A DNA stretch of 64,000 nucleotides, from the NCBI GenBank assembly GCA_035610365.1, contig CM069433.1:168408882-168472881 (forward strand), written 5' to 3'. The translations under genes were made by a program, and so were the position numbers. This document shows positions 22,361 to 34,006 of this stretch, piece after piece; position 1 is the first letter of the stretch, and each line of letters opens with the position of its first letter. The stretch comes from Aquatica leii. Lineage: Eukaryota > Arthropoda > Insecta > Coleoptera > Lampyridae. Below the pieces are notes generated by a model that was not told where the DNA came from, did not search any database, and saw nothing but the letters and a program-made list of their open reading frames with translations.

Positions 22361-23146
22361 CTCGAAACATATGTAAACGAATTTGTTATTAGTGGACTGG
22401 TAATGTAAATAATTTTAAATTAAAGTTAATGTTAAATTTCTGAAAGAATAATTGACCAATTCATCCTTTAAAAGGATTTTTGACGGAGAATCCATTTGTA
22501 TCACTATGTAGCGTAGTTTAGTCAAAACTTAACGACTTGACGAATTTGAGAACACACTGTGGTCGTTCCAGTATCTTCAAAATATTATAGGACGTATCTT
22601 CAACTATAAAACATATATTAAATAAAAATACTTATTATTGCTTGTCTACTTATACCTTCGTTTAGTGAACTGGAGCTGTAGAAAGAATAAATTTATTCGT
22701 CTTCACGATCGTCATCAATAAATAACAATCGACGTTTTCTTCCATATGTTTGAGAAACTACTACATTTGAGTATCTTAGGTTGATGTTCATATCAACAAT
22801 TACAGCTTCTGTAAAAAATTATACTAAATAAGCCCAAAAAGTAAAAAAAAAATTAAGTTAGTATTTTAAAAATAAAGTTTTGAAAATGCAGTTAGTATTA
22901 GTATTTTCAAAATTTTTGCGATTTTTTTTTAAACAATTGTAAAAATATTTTATGTATTGTTGGATTTGTATTAAAGTGCTTTCAGCATGCTAAAATAAAC
23001 ATAAAAGAATTTTGTTTATAATTTTTTTTATTTTTTTAAAAACTAAGTATTTATTAGACAAGGTGCTAAAGAAATGCGGCCCTAACATTTACAAAAACGA
23101 TATTTTTATTCGTGATATGCCAACATCAACAAAAAAACATTTAATG

Positions 23147-24213
23147 CAATGGCCAGAACGATTATGCAATTACGATGAATCGATCATTATGCAAAATAAT
23201 GATCGCAATCATTGATCGCTTATAAAATTACAATTGCGGTTGTGGAAAAGAAATTAATACTTTTAATTATCGCATAAACAAATAAGACTAATATAACACG
23301 ATTTTACCTATAATATTTACTTTAATAAATGTATAATAAACTTTAAGTATACAGGTAGTTCACGGAAAATCGTAAAATTTTGTGTAAGTAGGTAAATAAC
23401 CCTTTTGCTCTTTTCCTCGTAACAATTTTAAACCACATACAGATTTTTTAATAAAAAAGTAACATGGATTTAAACATTGAATTATATTTTTTTGTTTACA
23501 GAAATTTAACAATGCATTCTTTTCAAAGAGAATTAGAAAACTCTTCTAGGAAAGAACGTTTGTAAAATTTGTGTCACACATTCAGCATTTTCGGAAAAAT
23601 CTAGCTTTATATAAACACCAAAGTAAATCATAAAAACACAGGTAGTTAAAAACAATAAGCATTAACTACAAATGACAATACGTATTTGAAAAGAATTGCA
23701 AATTTATTTTTAATACATAATTCTTATGTTTGAGACAAATATCAACACGAGTTATGACTAATTACTCAACAATCTTTTTAGGGCTAATTTCAAATAGAAA
23801 CATTTAATTTACAAAAGAACGACACTTATTTTTTAATATGTTGTTTATTAATGCTTTAAACTATTTGTTCGTAAGTTTGCATCAGAATTCAAATAGCACG
23901 TCATGTCGAAAAAAAAAACATCACAGTAGTATCTATTTTCTGTGAGTTTTTGTAAATATTTTTTTTAAATCTAAATATGAACAAATTTTAATTAATTTAT
24001 TGTTTAGAAACAATATTAAAAAATACTTAGATATGTTGATTTTCAATACTCCAAACGTTATTGTATCCCGGAAAACGAAAATCGAATGTTTATGGCTAGA
24101 TTTATGACTAACTTTACACGAGCGATTTTTTGGCAACAGTCGATTACTAATTAATTCTAAATACCATGATTGCGATCATTGATCGTGGAAAATAATAGCG
24201 TTCCCAGCCACTG
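23147..24213. mobile_element. hAT-like non-autonomous element with palindromic subterminal words
   Basis: The right end read inward is CAGTGGCTGGGAACG and the left end is CAATGGCCAGAACG. Behind both ends lie palindromic words around ATGATCGCAATCAT/TGATCG (left about 23198-23216, right about 24166-24187). The flanks ATTTAATG (23139-23146) and CTTTAAAG (24214-24221) match at 6 of 8 positions, consistent with an aged 8-bp duplication. No transposase is visible inside, and open frames carry no motif. Confidence 0.5.
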
Positions 24214-24350
24214 CTTTAAAGTAATTATTTTAAGCTATAGTACAATTAAGTGCAACAAGAAGAAGAAGAATCCGGATACGGAGATTCTCCGATGCTAATT
24301 TAAACCATTTTTAAACGTCTGGTAGAAAAAATTTTTTTTAAAATATTTAC

Positions 24351-24621
24351 CTGATTGAAGGTGTAGAACAAGAACTGCAGTGTGTTTAAAATTTCCTTCT
24401 GTTGTTATACATTATCTCCGAAGATGCTTCTCACAAATCTTCTTTTGTTTTAAATCTTCCAAGTCCATTGTGGCAATGTTTATATTTCCACAGTTTTTCT
24501 AACATTCTTTAGCACGCACTTTATCACTAATAAAAAACTTAAGAAAACTAGTACCTTTGTTTTCGGTATTATTATTTTCACAATTAATATAAACACAACC
24601 GTGATTTGTAATTTTTCCCAT
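24351..24621 (-). pseudogene. THAP-domain exon (P-element/THAP9-like remnant)
   Basis: From ATG 24621 the minus strand shows a complete THAP zinc-binding pattern: C9 and C14 (CVYINC), a TSFLKFF segment, CGNINIATMDLEDL, then C63 and H66 (CEKHL). That fits C-x2-4-C-x35-53-C-x2-H with 48 residues between the pairs. A stop replaces the residue two before NCG, where THAP domains normally have the conserved Trp, and a second stop follows the His. The exon ends at a GTAAAT donor (24350-24349). THAP domains bind DNA and occur at the N-terminus of P-element transposases and in host proteins. No transposase catalytic region was found downstream, so the parent element is inferred. Confidence 0.7.
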
Positions 24622-24864
24622 TTTAAAAATAAATCAAAAATATATTTACACTTAAACTAAACAAAACTTCAAACAAACATTACTACTACCAGAATTTTAA
24701 AAATCGTATCGCAATGTTAACCCAAGAAAAACTTTCAATTCAAGTTTACAAGTCGACAGACACGCAAGAACTGAAAAATCTCGATCCAATACAAACGTGG
24801 CGACCTCTACATCTCGATCCAATCAGTCGATACGATATTATTCAATGATAATAGTGAACGGGCT

Positions 24865-25731
24865 ATGAACGCAAACGATATCGAAAATGCGGCTACAAAC
24901 GTATCGGTCACTAACACGTCGTCTATTGATTACAGTAATGCGTTAACGTGTATGTCTCAACAAGTTTTGTCGACAGCATTAATTAAAATAAAAAATAAGA
25001 ATGCTATAATTACATGTCGTGCTTTATTGGACAGTGGTTCACAAAGTTATTTTATTACCGAAAGTTTATGTAAAAAATTAGATTTACACGTATCGAAAGT
25101 CAATTTTATGATTAAAGATGTAGGAAAAACGTTAGAAAATATAAATAAACAAGTTAGTGTTACATTTATGTCTCTACAACAAAATTTTAAAATGAATATT
25201 CATTGCTTAGTTTTATCTAAAATAACACAGAAGTTACCTACCGTTTCATTTGATAGAAACAATTTCAATATTTCGAGTAACTTAACAATTAGCTGATCAT
25301 TGGGATCAAACGTTTTTTGGTCTATATTGCAAACAGAACAAAAACGTATCGGAAAAGGTTCTCTTTTGTTACAAATACACTTTTAGGTTGGATAGTAGCA
25401 GGCAATATTAACTGCACAAATATCAATTTATCGGTAAATCATTTTGCGATTGCGATCAAAATTTAATTGATAATAAATTAACAAAATTTTGGGATATAGA
25501 AGAAGTTAGTAATAATAAATCTCTATGGTTATCTAACAGTGATCAATATTGTGAAGATCATTTTTTAAAAACAATGCAACGCGATAGTTCTGGTCGGTTT
25601 TCAGTAGATATTCCGTTTAAAGGCTCGCTAACAATGTTAGGTAGGTCACGAGAAATGGCAATTAATAGATTTTATACATTAGACGCAAACTTCAAAGAAA
25701 TTTAAAATCAAAATCGGAATACGTACAGTTT
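24865..25731 (+). pseudogene. BEL/Pao protease region
   Basis: Resumes the BEL reading after the nested block. ALLDSGSQSYFITESLCKKL is the aspartic protease motif (D-S-G) in the DUF1758 context typical of BEL/Pao. The frame stops at 25296 (SSNLTIS*). The next 430 bp carry decayed linker sequence (ADHWD-type block to FKGSLTMLGRSREMAINRF) in shifting frames, leading into RT. Confidence 0.8.
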
Positions 25732-27560
25732 ATGCGGGAATACGAGATTTTAGAATATATGAGTGAAATCACTGATAATGTAGAAGAAGGGTACTACATA
25801 CCGCATCACGCCGTAATTAGTAGTTTAACAACAAAATGTCGTGTAGTTTTTGACGCTTCGGCAAAAACAGGCCGCGATTTGTCCTTAAATGACGTACAGT
25901 TTAACGGTCCAGTGTTGCAAAATAACATATTTGCTATATTATTAAGATTTCGCAAGTATAAGTTTGTAATAACCGCGGACGTAGCAAAAATGTATCGGCA
26001 AGTTTTATTCAATAAAAAACAGCGTAAATTTCAAAAGATTATTTGGCGAGAGGATGCTACAAAACCATTAAAGTGTTATAAGTTAAATACAGTAACTTAC
26101 GGAACTAGTTCTGCTCCATTTTTGGCGATTAGGTCATTAATGCAAGTAGGTATCGAAAATAAGAAAAACAATCCAATTGCAAGTAAAATTATCATTAACG
26201 ATTTTTATATTGACGATTTGATAACCGGTGCTAATACATTACCGGAAATTGTAGAAATTCAAAAAAATGTTACCGATCTCTTAGCAAGCTCGGGCTTTGA
26301 ACTAAGAAAATGGCTTTGTAACGATTGGTCGGCAATAGATCATTTTAAGATTGACCGAAGTTTAGATTCGAGTGTTTTACATATAGGTGAAAATAAATAT
26401 AAAACTTTAGGCATTTATTGGAACGCAACAAGCGATATCATACAATATTCGATAAATAACAATTTAGATCGTGTAGATCGCATATCAAAACGTATGATTC
26501 TCTCGACAATTTGTCAAATTTTTGATCCGTTGGGTCTATTAGGGCCACTCATAATTGTAGCAAAATTAATAATTCAGGAACTTTGGAAGTTAAGAATTGC
26601 TTGGGACGATGAAGTACCCCAGCACTTATTGAAACGATGGAGTATTTTTCGAAATTCCTTATCTATTATAAATGACATTGAAGTTTTTAGATATATAATA
26701 ACGCCAGAGGATCCAAAGAATCAGTTGCACGGTTTCAGTGATGCGTCCGAAAAGGCATACGGTGCTTGTGCGTACATTCGTTGCCTTGATGGACAAGGAA
26801 ATTTGCGTTCAAATTTATTATGCGCTAAATCTCGAGTTAGAATTATGTTGTGCACTTTTACTCGCAAGGCTAGTAAAATGCGTTATTAATTTGTTGGAAT
26901 TAGATTTTGAAAATATATATTTGTGGACAGACTCAACGATAACATTAGCATGGATCAAAGGCTCACCTTGTCGCTGGAAAACGTTTATAGCAAATCGAGT
27001 TAGCGAAATACAAACCTTCACGAATATAAATAATTGGCATTACGTAAAATCAAATGATAACCCAGTAGACTTGCTGTCACGAGGAACTAATGCAAAAGAT
27101 CTTACAGAGAAAAAAATTTGGTGGAATGGCCCGCCATGGCTTCTAATACATGAAAATAAGTGGAATTTAGATAATATTACGTTAGATTTTGATATACTTG
27201 AAAAAAAAATAATTGTTAATTTTGCTACTATAAATCATAACATTTTAGATTTAATTGATAAGTTTTCATCGTTAATAAAATGTCAACGCGTTTTTTCATA
27301 CACTTTAAGATTTATAAACAATACTAGAGTTTCTTCAAAACTAAGAAATTGTGACGAGTTATCGGTTAGTGAACTTGAGAACGCTTTAAACCATTTAATT
27401 AAATTTACACAAATTATTTGTTTTTCGGAAGATTATAACCGCTTAATAAATAAACGCGAAATTAAGAAAAATAGTAGAATTTTATGTGTAAATCCGTTTA
27501 TGTATAATGATTTAATACGTGTAGGTGGTCGAATTGCGCATTCAAAATATTCTTTGACAA
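25732..27560 (+). pseudogene. BEL/Pao reverse transcriptase and RNase H region
   Basis: RT blocks in order: YYIPHHAVISSLTTKCRVVF, DASAKTGRDLSLNDVQFNGP, VITADVAKMYRQV (first catalytic Asp), TYGTSSAPFLAIRSL and FYIDDLITG (Asp pair). The thumb and linker follow (RMILSTICQIFDPLGLLGPL). RNase H begins HGFSDASEKAYGACAYIR. Near 26830 a short deletion and frame change remove the stretch between LCAKSR and LELCCALLLARLV. RNase H then continues with LWTDSTITLAWI and HYVKSNDNPVDLLSRG. The RT frame itself is long and intact (25732-26889), so it decayed late or recently. Confidence 0.88.
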
Positions 27561-27576
27561 AAAGCACCCGATTCTT

Positions 27577-28708
27577 TTGCCACAAGGTCATAAATTGACA
27601 AATCTTATTATTGAACATAAACATAAAAGACTTATGAACTGCGGTGCTCAAACATTGTTATATTCTGTTTGCGAAAAATTTTGGCTTATTGCAGGGCGAA
27701 ATTCGTGTAAAAAGGTTGTTAAAAATTGTTTGAATTGTATCAAAGCGAGGTCAAAAACATTTGAATATTTGATGGGTGATATACCTGAAACGCGATTATT
27801 ATTCTCCATTTTTAAATGTAGGCGTTGATTACGGGGGACCTTTTGCAGTAAAAGATCGCAGTACTAGAGGTGCTAAGGCAACAAAAGCATATCTTTGTTT
27901 TTTTATTTGTATGTCTACCAAGGCCGTAGATTTAGAGGTAGTGTCTGAATTGTCTACGCAAGCCTTTCTTGCTACATTAAAACGATTTATTAGTAGACGT
28001 GGTAGACAAACACATAAGTATTCTGATAATGGTTTAAATTTTGTCGGTGCTAATAACGAAATTAATGCAGTTTATAGTTTTTTAAAATCCGAAACTAAAA
28101 ATATCGCAAAAGAGAAAATTAGTTGGCACTTTATTCCAGCACGATCTCCTACATTCGGTGGAATTTGGGAAGCCGGTATAAAGAGTACAAAATTTCATAT
28201 AAAAAGAGTTGTTGGGAACACTTTATTAACTTTTGAACAATTTTATACAATTATAGTACAAATTGAAGGTATATTAAACTCACGACCGTTATGTCCTCTC
28301 TCTCCTGATCCTGACGACTTAGTTGCTCTTACGCCTGCACATTTTCTTATTGGACGAACAGTTACTGCTATTCCTGAAGTTAATGTTATGGAATTATCTG
28401 AAAACAGATTGAAAATATATCAACGTTTACAAGCTATAATACAACATTATTGGAATAGGTGGAACAAAGAATATCTGGCTGAGTTGCAGACTCGAGTAAA
28501 ATGGAAACAACGATCCAACCCACTATTAAAAATTGGTTCTATGGTTTTAGTAAAGAACGATGGTACTTACCAAATTAACTGGCAGCTGGTAAGAATAACA
28601 GCATTACATCCAGGTAGTGACAATGTTGTGCGAGTGGTAGACATTAAGGTGCGAACTGGTGTCGTACGACGTGCAACGAATCAAATATGTGTTTTACCAA
28701 TTCAGTGA
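27577..28708 (+). pseudogene. BEL/Pao integrase region
   Basis: A zinc-binding segment (HKRLMNCGAQTLLYSVCEKF ... CLNCIKARS), then after a frame change near 27800 the core: VGVDYGGPFAVKDRSTRGAK (first Asp), YSDNGLNFVGA (second Asp), FGGIWEAGIKS (Glu region), followed by ILNSRPLCPLSPDPDDLVAL and TPAHFLIGR, then the C-terminal DUF5641-like part (VKWKQRSNPLLKIGSMVLVK ... RVVDIKVRTGVVRRATNQI). The core frame is open to the stop at 28708. Sequence from the stop to the 3' LTR (28709-28982) is non-coding. Confidence 0.88.
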
Positions 28709-28982
28709 AAACTTAAATATTTTGGGTTAATTTAAGAAACTTGATTTTATTTATACTTAAATATACAACATGAGATAGATACGTTTATGATTGTTTTTAT
28801 TTATATTGTAGTAATCTATAGCAAGTAATTATTTGATTACTGACAGAATTAATTTTTTGTTTGTTGATTTAAAACTACTTGTGTTAAAATGTATTAGAAT
28901 AAGACATATTTTATAATTAATTATATTTATGTGTGCTTACCTTGATCAGAAATAGTTGAAATATATTTCAAGGTGGTCAGAA

Positions 28983-29182
28983 TGTTAAAGCTTCTTTAGC
29001 TTTTACAGTTATTTTTGAGTTTTGATTATGGCGCACGTTGGTGTGGAAAAATACCAAAAAATGGCGCGTGACAGAATACACACGCAACAAGTTTAGATTG
29101 TAAAATCAAGTAATTAAGTATGTTTGAAGAAATAAAGAAACCGAAAATTACAGTCCACTGGTTTTAATTGTTACCATTATCA
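28983..29182 (+). repeat. BEL/Pao 3' LTR (200 bp)
   Basis: TGTTAAAGCTTCTTTAG ... ACCATTATCA, flanked on the right by AATAT (29183-29187). It is longer than the 5' LTR by two segments, including one with GGCGCACGTTGG and ATGGCGCGTGACAG that is missing from the 5' copy. Confidence 0.85.
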
Positions 29183-29187
29183 AATAT

Positions 29188-31067
29188 AATTGCATCTTCT
29201 TTCCATGTCTTTGCTTTACGGTTTTCTTTCATAAACATTTCGCACATAGCCCTTAGGGAGATGGTAGGGGAGCGATGTTTTAAATATGGGTGATTTTGGT
29301 TTGGGAAAAAGTTGGTTGGCAGTCGTTTGAAATGCTTTAACTAACGGAATGTAGTTAGTTGGGTGGTAAATTTACCCTCTTTAGATGAAGAATTACCGCG
29401 GAAGTCATTAACAATGAAACAGTGAATAGTTAGTTCAAGTGAAAAAACTTTCCAATTTCGTAAAACAATTACGGCTTATTGAATTTTACTGGATGCCGGT
29501 TTGGTTTTGTATTAGCATACCGTGGGTTTGTGTATAAGTTTGTGCTTCACATTCCAATTTTTGCCGTGATGGCGGCTTATTGAAAATCTTACGTTATTGA
29601 AAAGGTTTAAAATTGATTATGATGAGAATTCATTCTTTCGATTATTCACTAAACATTTTATGTCATTAACCAACAAAAATGAAAGACGATAGGTATGTAA
29701 CCAACGTTTAAAGTATTTTATCGACGTCAAGCAAGAAAAAAAAATTATTGTTTGTGTACCATAATTTTAAGATTTTCGATTTTGTTTTTGTTACGAAATT
29801 AATTTTATTTTGTTAATATGTATTTTAATTTTTTTAACGCGGACACGGCCGTGCGTTATATTTTTCTTTTAAAATGTAAAGTTTTTTTATTTGTTATTAT
29901 TTTCATTTCGTTTCAGTGTAACCATGTTATTCTTTTAATTCAGTTTGTTTTAATTTAAAATTTTATTTGCGTTAACTTGATTCAAAGTTTTTTTTATGTA
30001 ATTTCCTGGTTGCTAGTCCGTTTTACTTTCAATTTATGTAATAAATGTTAAATTGTTAAATGTAACAAAGCTTTTATTCAGTCGGTCTTTGCACCATTTG
30101 ATTTTCAATTTTGATTTTGTTTTCTTTTGAGTTTTCCCAACGGTAACGAAATTTTGAATATAATCCACGTCCTTCTTTACTGAGTACCGGAAAAACTTTG
30201 TTTATGTTACTTTATTTCAGGCAAGTTTCATTATTTCAGCTTTTGCACGTAACAACAGGTACACAATAGCGCCGACACCTGCACCAACTAGTCTATAATA
30301 TCAACTATAAAAGAATCGTGTCTCTAATCAACATTTTACTTCTGTGTTATGCGTGATGTGAAGTGCATACAACAAATTTTCTTAGTCTTGGACGAAAAGA
30401 AGTATGATTTTTTTGTATTACGCAGATAGCTTACTTTCGTTACGTAAGTATATTTGAATAAAATTGATATTTTTTTAAATTTAAACTTATAAGATAAAAT
30501 TATACTCTTTTTTAAGTCGATTAAAAAATTACATATCACAGTTATCAGTACAGTAATCCCTTAACATTCATTAAGGATTTCTTTTTTATTAAAAACTTAA
30601 GAAGGGATTGTAAGTTTTTCTAACACAGATGTGTTTCTAAAGAATATATTATTAATGGATCTGTAAAAGAAGTTAGACGTATTGGGTTTTATAATTTAAT
30701 AATTAATAATAATTAATCGTAAAAGTTATACCTTATTATTGAATATTTTTGTTTTATTTGTTTACTTCCGCGAATAACCAAATTCGCGAATGTTTGGAAT
30801 TACTGTATTATTATATTCCGTTGTTAATTAATTTTTGAATTATTTACGTTTCTTGAAAAATTTATTGGTGCACAATGAGTACCTACGCAATATGTGACAT
30901 TTACATACAATTTTATCCTTATATCTTAAATAATTAGTTCAAGAGAGCGTTGCATTGCAGCATTCAACTTTAAAAAAAATTTTAATTAACAGTGGTTTGT
31001 TGCAAATAAAAATTTTGATATACATATTTTCCTATATTGTTTGGGTCCCTTTCTTTCAGACAACAGT
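29188..31067. other. no recognisable gene
   Basis: AT-rich DNA right of the BEL element. A minus-strand reading at about 29185-29290 (SPTISLRAMCEMFMKENRKA) looks protein-like but is short and matches no family I know. Just before 31068 a pyrimidine-rich CTTTCTTTCAG could be a splice acceptor for the hAT relic. Confidence 0.4.
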
Positions 31068-31791
31068 ATGAGTGAGCCGAAGAAAACATACAGACAATAC
31101 AGTGTTGAATGAATATATGAAATATAGCTTTATTCCGTCACCAGGAAATAGCTATTTGTTTTCTATGCAATAAAATGATGTCAAATAATTCAATGAAACT
31201 TTCTAAGCTTCAGGAACATTAAATAAACACTCATAGTGACAAAAAAGATAAGGATTTAACGCTTCTTCAAGCAATCAAAGAAAAATATTTCAAAACGCCG
31301 ACATTGCAAAAACTCATAGGGGCAACATCTAAGGGAGACGACGATGGACTGCTTGCTTCTTATAATATTTCTTTAATGATTGCCGGAAAGTCGCACACTA
31401 TTCGCGAAGAATTTATTTTTCCAGCTGCCCGTGTTGCACAAACTGTTATTGTCAACACTTAACGGCGCTTCATTCGGACCTTAACCAAAGATTTGAAGAC
31501 ATTCTTCACTTGGATATTCCCGACTGGACCTCGAACTCTTTTGCAAGTAGTCAAACTCAGAGCATAAATCCAGATGAATACATACTAATACAACTTGAAT
31601 TATCCACAAATGAGGAGCTGAAACCAATGTTTAAACAAGGATACGACAACTTCTGGTTACAAAAAAAGATCTCAATTTGATATCCAGCATTATGGGTTAT
31701 CGTACAGAAGCTGTTGATTGCTTTTCCGTCTTCCTATTTGGTAGAACGTGGATTCAGTACCGTTTTTAGACTGATCACAAAAAAAAACTAG
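31068..31791 (+). pseudogene. hAT (ZBED5-like) transposase with the middle deleted
   Basis: From ATG 31068 shifting frames give MSEPKKTYRQYSVE(Y)MKYSF, a BED-finger relic (LLCNKMMSNNSMKLSKLQEH), then GLLASYNISLMIAGKSHTIR and EEFIFPAARVAQTVI. Immediately after, the reading jumps to the C-terminal hAT region: LDIPDWTSNSFAS, ELSTNEELKPMFKQGYDNFW, then YPALWVI and FPSSYLVERGFSTVF. The RNase H-like catalytic core between them is absent. At least two stops and three shifts are present. This belongs to the same broad ZBED5/FAM200 group as the fragment at 5905-6389 but is a different, longer-spanning copy. Confidence 0.8.
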
Positions 31792-32685
31792 AAACTATGT
31801 GAATTTAATAAAAATAGTTAATCTGTAATGCAGTTTCATATATTCTTATTTATATTTTCCGCCAGATTGTTTGTTATTCAAATATGAAGTTGAGTAATGG
31901 CTGTCGATCGACTTTTTAAATAATTTTTTTAATTAATATGAACCGAGATGATGTGGATTGCAGGAACGGGTCATTAGTTAAAGGATTAGCTATGAGTAAA
32001 ATTGAAATGAAAAAATACTCGATATCTAATTAGTAAGTTTTCGGAGGTTAGGTTTACAATTTGAGACATACTACTTAGTACGTGATAGTGATATAAATGT
32101 TATGGTAAAAGATACATTTAATATAAAAATACTTTGAAGCAATAGTAATAGTTATTACTACGGAATTATCTCAAATCAGAAGCAAATCAATAAAGGAGAC
32201 AACGAAAAATATGTGCAGAATTTTTAAAATGCCTTATTTTTGTAGTCGTGGGAAGGTGTAAAACGAAAAACCGATTTTGAAGTCTTACACTTAAATTAGT
32301 ATTTCGTAATAGTTGTAAACCAGATATAGAAGCTACTATATTAAAAATTATTTAGTTTGAATTAAGTTTAGGAAACTATACAAGAAAAAATGTATATTAA
32401 CATTAACGATTAACTATAGTTTGAAACGTTCCCATAGTTCATTTGCAACTTGCGGTACATTATTTAAATTTAGAGGCGTAGCTACATATACAGCGCCCTG
32501 AAGCAAATAACATCTGTGCTCCTTCTTTTTTTTCACAAATGTTTCAATAAAATTCTAAACTTTCTAGTCTTTATTTTTTAATTTTAATTTTAAACATTAT
32601 TTAATGATAATTGATTTAAAGTTTTTAAATATATGACATATTCACACAGTAATATTGAATTAATTATACATGATTATGTTATAAA
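31792..32685. other. no recognisable gene
   Basis: AT-rich spacer between two hAT relics of opposite orientation. No supported frame or terminal repeat. The TIRs of either relic could not be identified here. Confidence 0.45.
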
Positions 32686-33050
32686 CTACATTAAAACATT
32701 TACAAATCTTAAAACTGTTAATCCGTCGATTAATTTACCCAGATCAAGTTTACCAGCAATTGGTTTTTCAATTGATATTGTGGCCAAAGAGCTAAGATGG
32801 GATTGAGACATACTGCTTCGTAAATATCTTTTGGGAGAGACTGGGGTGTGAATTGAGAGTAATTCAGCAAGTTCGCGTTTAGAAGTAATTTGTCTTAATT
32901 GAATAAAAAAACACATTTTTAAACTAAAAGAAATATCTGAAGAATAAGCCAAAGTCAACAATTTGGAATCAACCAAAATAGTTTCATCAGATGATGCGAC
33001 AAGATATACTAGCGATAAACATTTAAAAAGTTGACTTACTTTACTCACGG
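32686..33050 (-). pseudogene. hAT (DUF4371/ZMYM1-like) transposase C-terminal fragment
   Basis: The minus strand reads LLTLAYSSDISFSLKMCFFI, then YLRSSMSQSHLSSLATISIE and KPIAGKLDLGKLIDGL. The last block is the end of the hAT dimerisation region of DUF4371/ZMYM1-like transposases (consensus RSSM.Q.RLS.LA..SIE......DF). The stretch between the two parts, where the dimerisation core should be, is compressed, suggesting a deletion. Only this C-terminal end is present. Confidence 0.65.
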
Positions 33051-33266
33051 ATTTAAATCTAATATTTATTGAGTAAATACTATGTCAATTACTTTATTAA
33101 AAAAACTTTCACTTTAAAACATTCTTTACTATTTTGAATGGGCTTATCCAGTTTGTCAAAGATTTTTTTTTACCAGACGCAATCTCTTTTTGGCGAAACA
33201 AGGTTCAATGCTCCATTTAGTTGATAATTCAACTGCCTCGTTTTTAACTACCCTAATCCCAATTAT

Positions 33267-33269
<3 letters not shown>

Positions 33270-33339
<70 letters not shown>
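33270..33339. repeat. (TA)n microsatellite
   Basis: About 35 uninterrupted TA dinucleotides. Confidence 0.98.
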
Positions 33340-33342
<3 letters not shown>

Positions 33343-34006
33343 TTGGAATTAGGTTAGAAGTAAAGACAGCATCTCAATTGATTACTCTACATCTTCTTGA
33401 GTAGCATTTTGGAGACAATATTAATATGTTCCAGTTCTTTATTTTGTACAATTATCAAGATAATGGTTGAAAATTGTTATAATAAGTTATCAAACTTTTA
33501 GGTTTGGGTTGTTCGTCTTGGCTTCTTCAGTTTAATTCCATGTAGGCTATATTTTAATAACAACAAAATAGCGAGAACGTAACGCGCCAAGAGCCTGAAC
33601 ACGAGAAGACCACCGTGTTAGACAAACCCTTTTTTTTCTATTGAAAGTGAATAACAAGTTTATGTAAAACCCATGCCGCCTGGTATTTTAAACCCTGTTT
33701 TTGTAAGTATTAAGAATTAAGGGCTTATTACAAAGGCAAAAGTTCAAAAACACGTTTTTTGTGAGAACCAAGGACAACAAATTGCAACTTTGCATAGATG
33801 TTTTTTTAAACCGCTTATCGCCGCATTCATATTTTTTTCAAATCGTAGTGCATTTTTAAAGTTGAAAGTGACTACAAATCACGATTACGTCATAGAGCGC
33901 CCTCGAAAAACTAATACTAGAAGCACAATTACAATGCATTTCAGCTTTTAAGCAGCCGCACAGCGCACACAACATTCATTAAGTATTGTCAAATTGTGTT
34001 CATATA
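33340..34006. other. no recognisable gene
   Basis: Spacer between the TA tract and the GTAC array. No frame or repeat structure was supported. Confidence 0.45.

Larger units (their letters stand above)
16022..24840. other. composite insertion splitting the BEL/Pao element
   Basis: The BEL reading stops after NNSIE at about 16020 and resumes with NDNSERAMNANDI at about 24843. Between lie, left to right, unassigned DNA (16022-16644), a Gypsy element (16649-21573), a palindromic-motif array (21733-22040), a Penelope-like RT fragment (22093-22360), a hAT-like element (23147-24213) and a THAP exon (24351-24621). The outer ends are not matching TIRs. Flanks read GAGTAATAAT on the left and AATGATAATAG on the right, so a degraded 8-bp duplication is possible but unproven. 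The outermost inserted element may be the THAP-bearing one. Confidence 0.6.
14430..29182 (+). mobile_element. BEL/Pao LTR retrotransposon, split by nested insertions
   Basis: Bounded by LTRs that start TGTTAA(A/C)GCTTC and end ACCATTATCA. It is flanked by the 5-bp duplication AATAT at 14425-14429 and 29183-29187, the size usual for BEL/Pao. Order on the plus strand: 5' LTR, gag-like region with a DUF1759 block and Cys/His knuckles, then (after the nested block) aspartic protease, reverse transcriptase with IDD, RNase H, zinc-binding domain and integrase core, then 3' LTR. Both gag and pol are broken by stops, shifts and short deletions. The element is interrupted at about 16022-24840. Removing that block joins the gag and pol reading in the expected order. 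Confidence 0.85.

Noticed and set aside
16020..24850. Matching TIRs for a single large element splitting BEL
   Set aside because: The two outer ends do not pair as inverted repeats; TTAAAAATCGTA appears near both sides in direct orientation but is too short to define an LTR.
29185..29290. Protein-like minus-strand reading next to the BEL 3' flank
   Set aside because: Short, no recognised family, and the continuation across the empty BEL site stops quickly.
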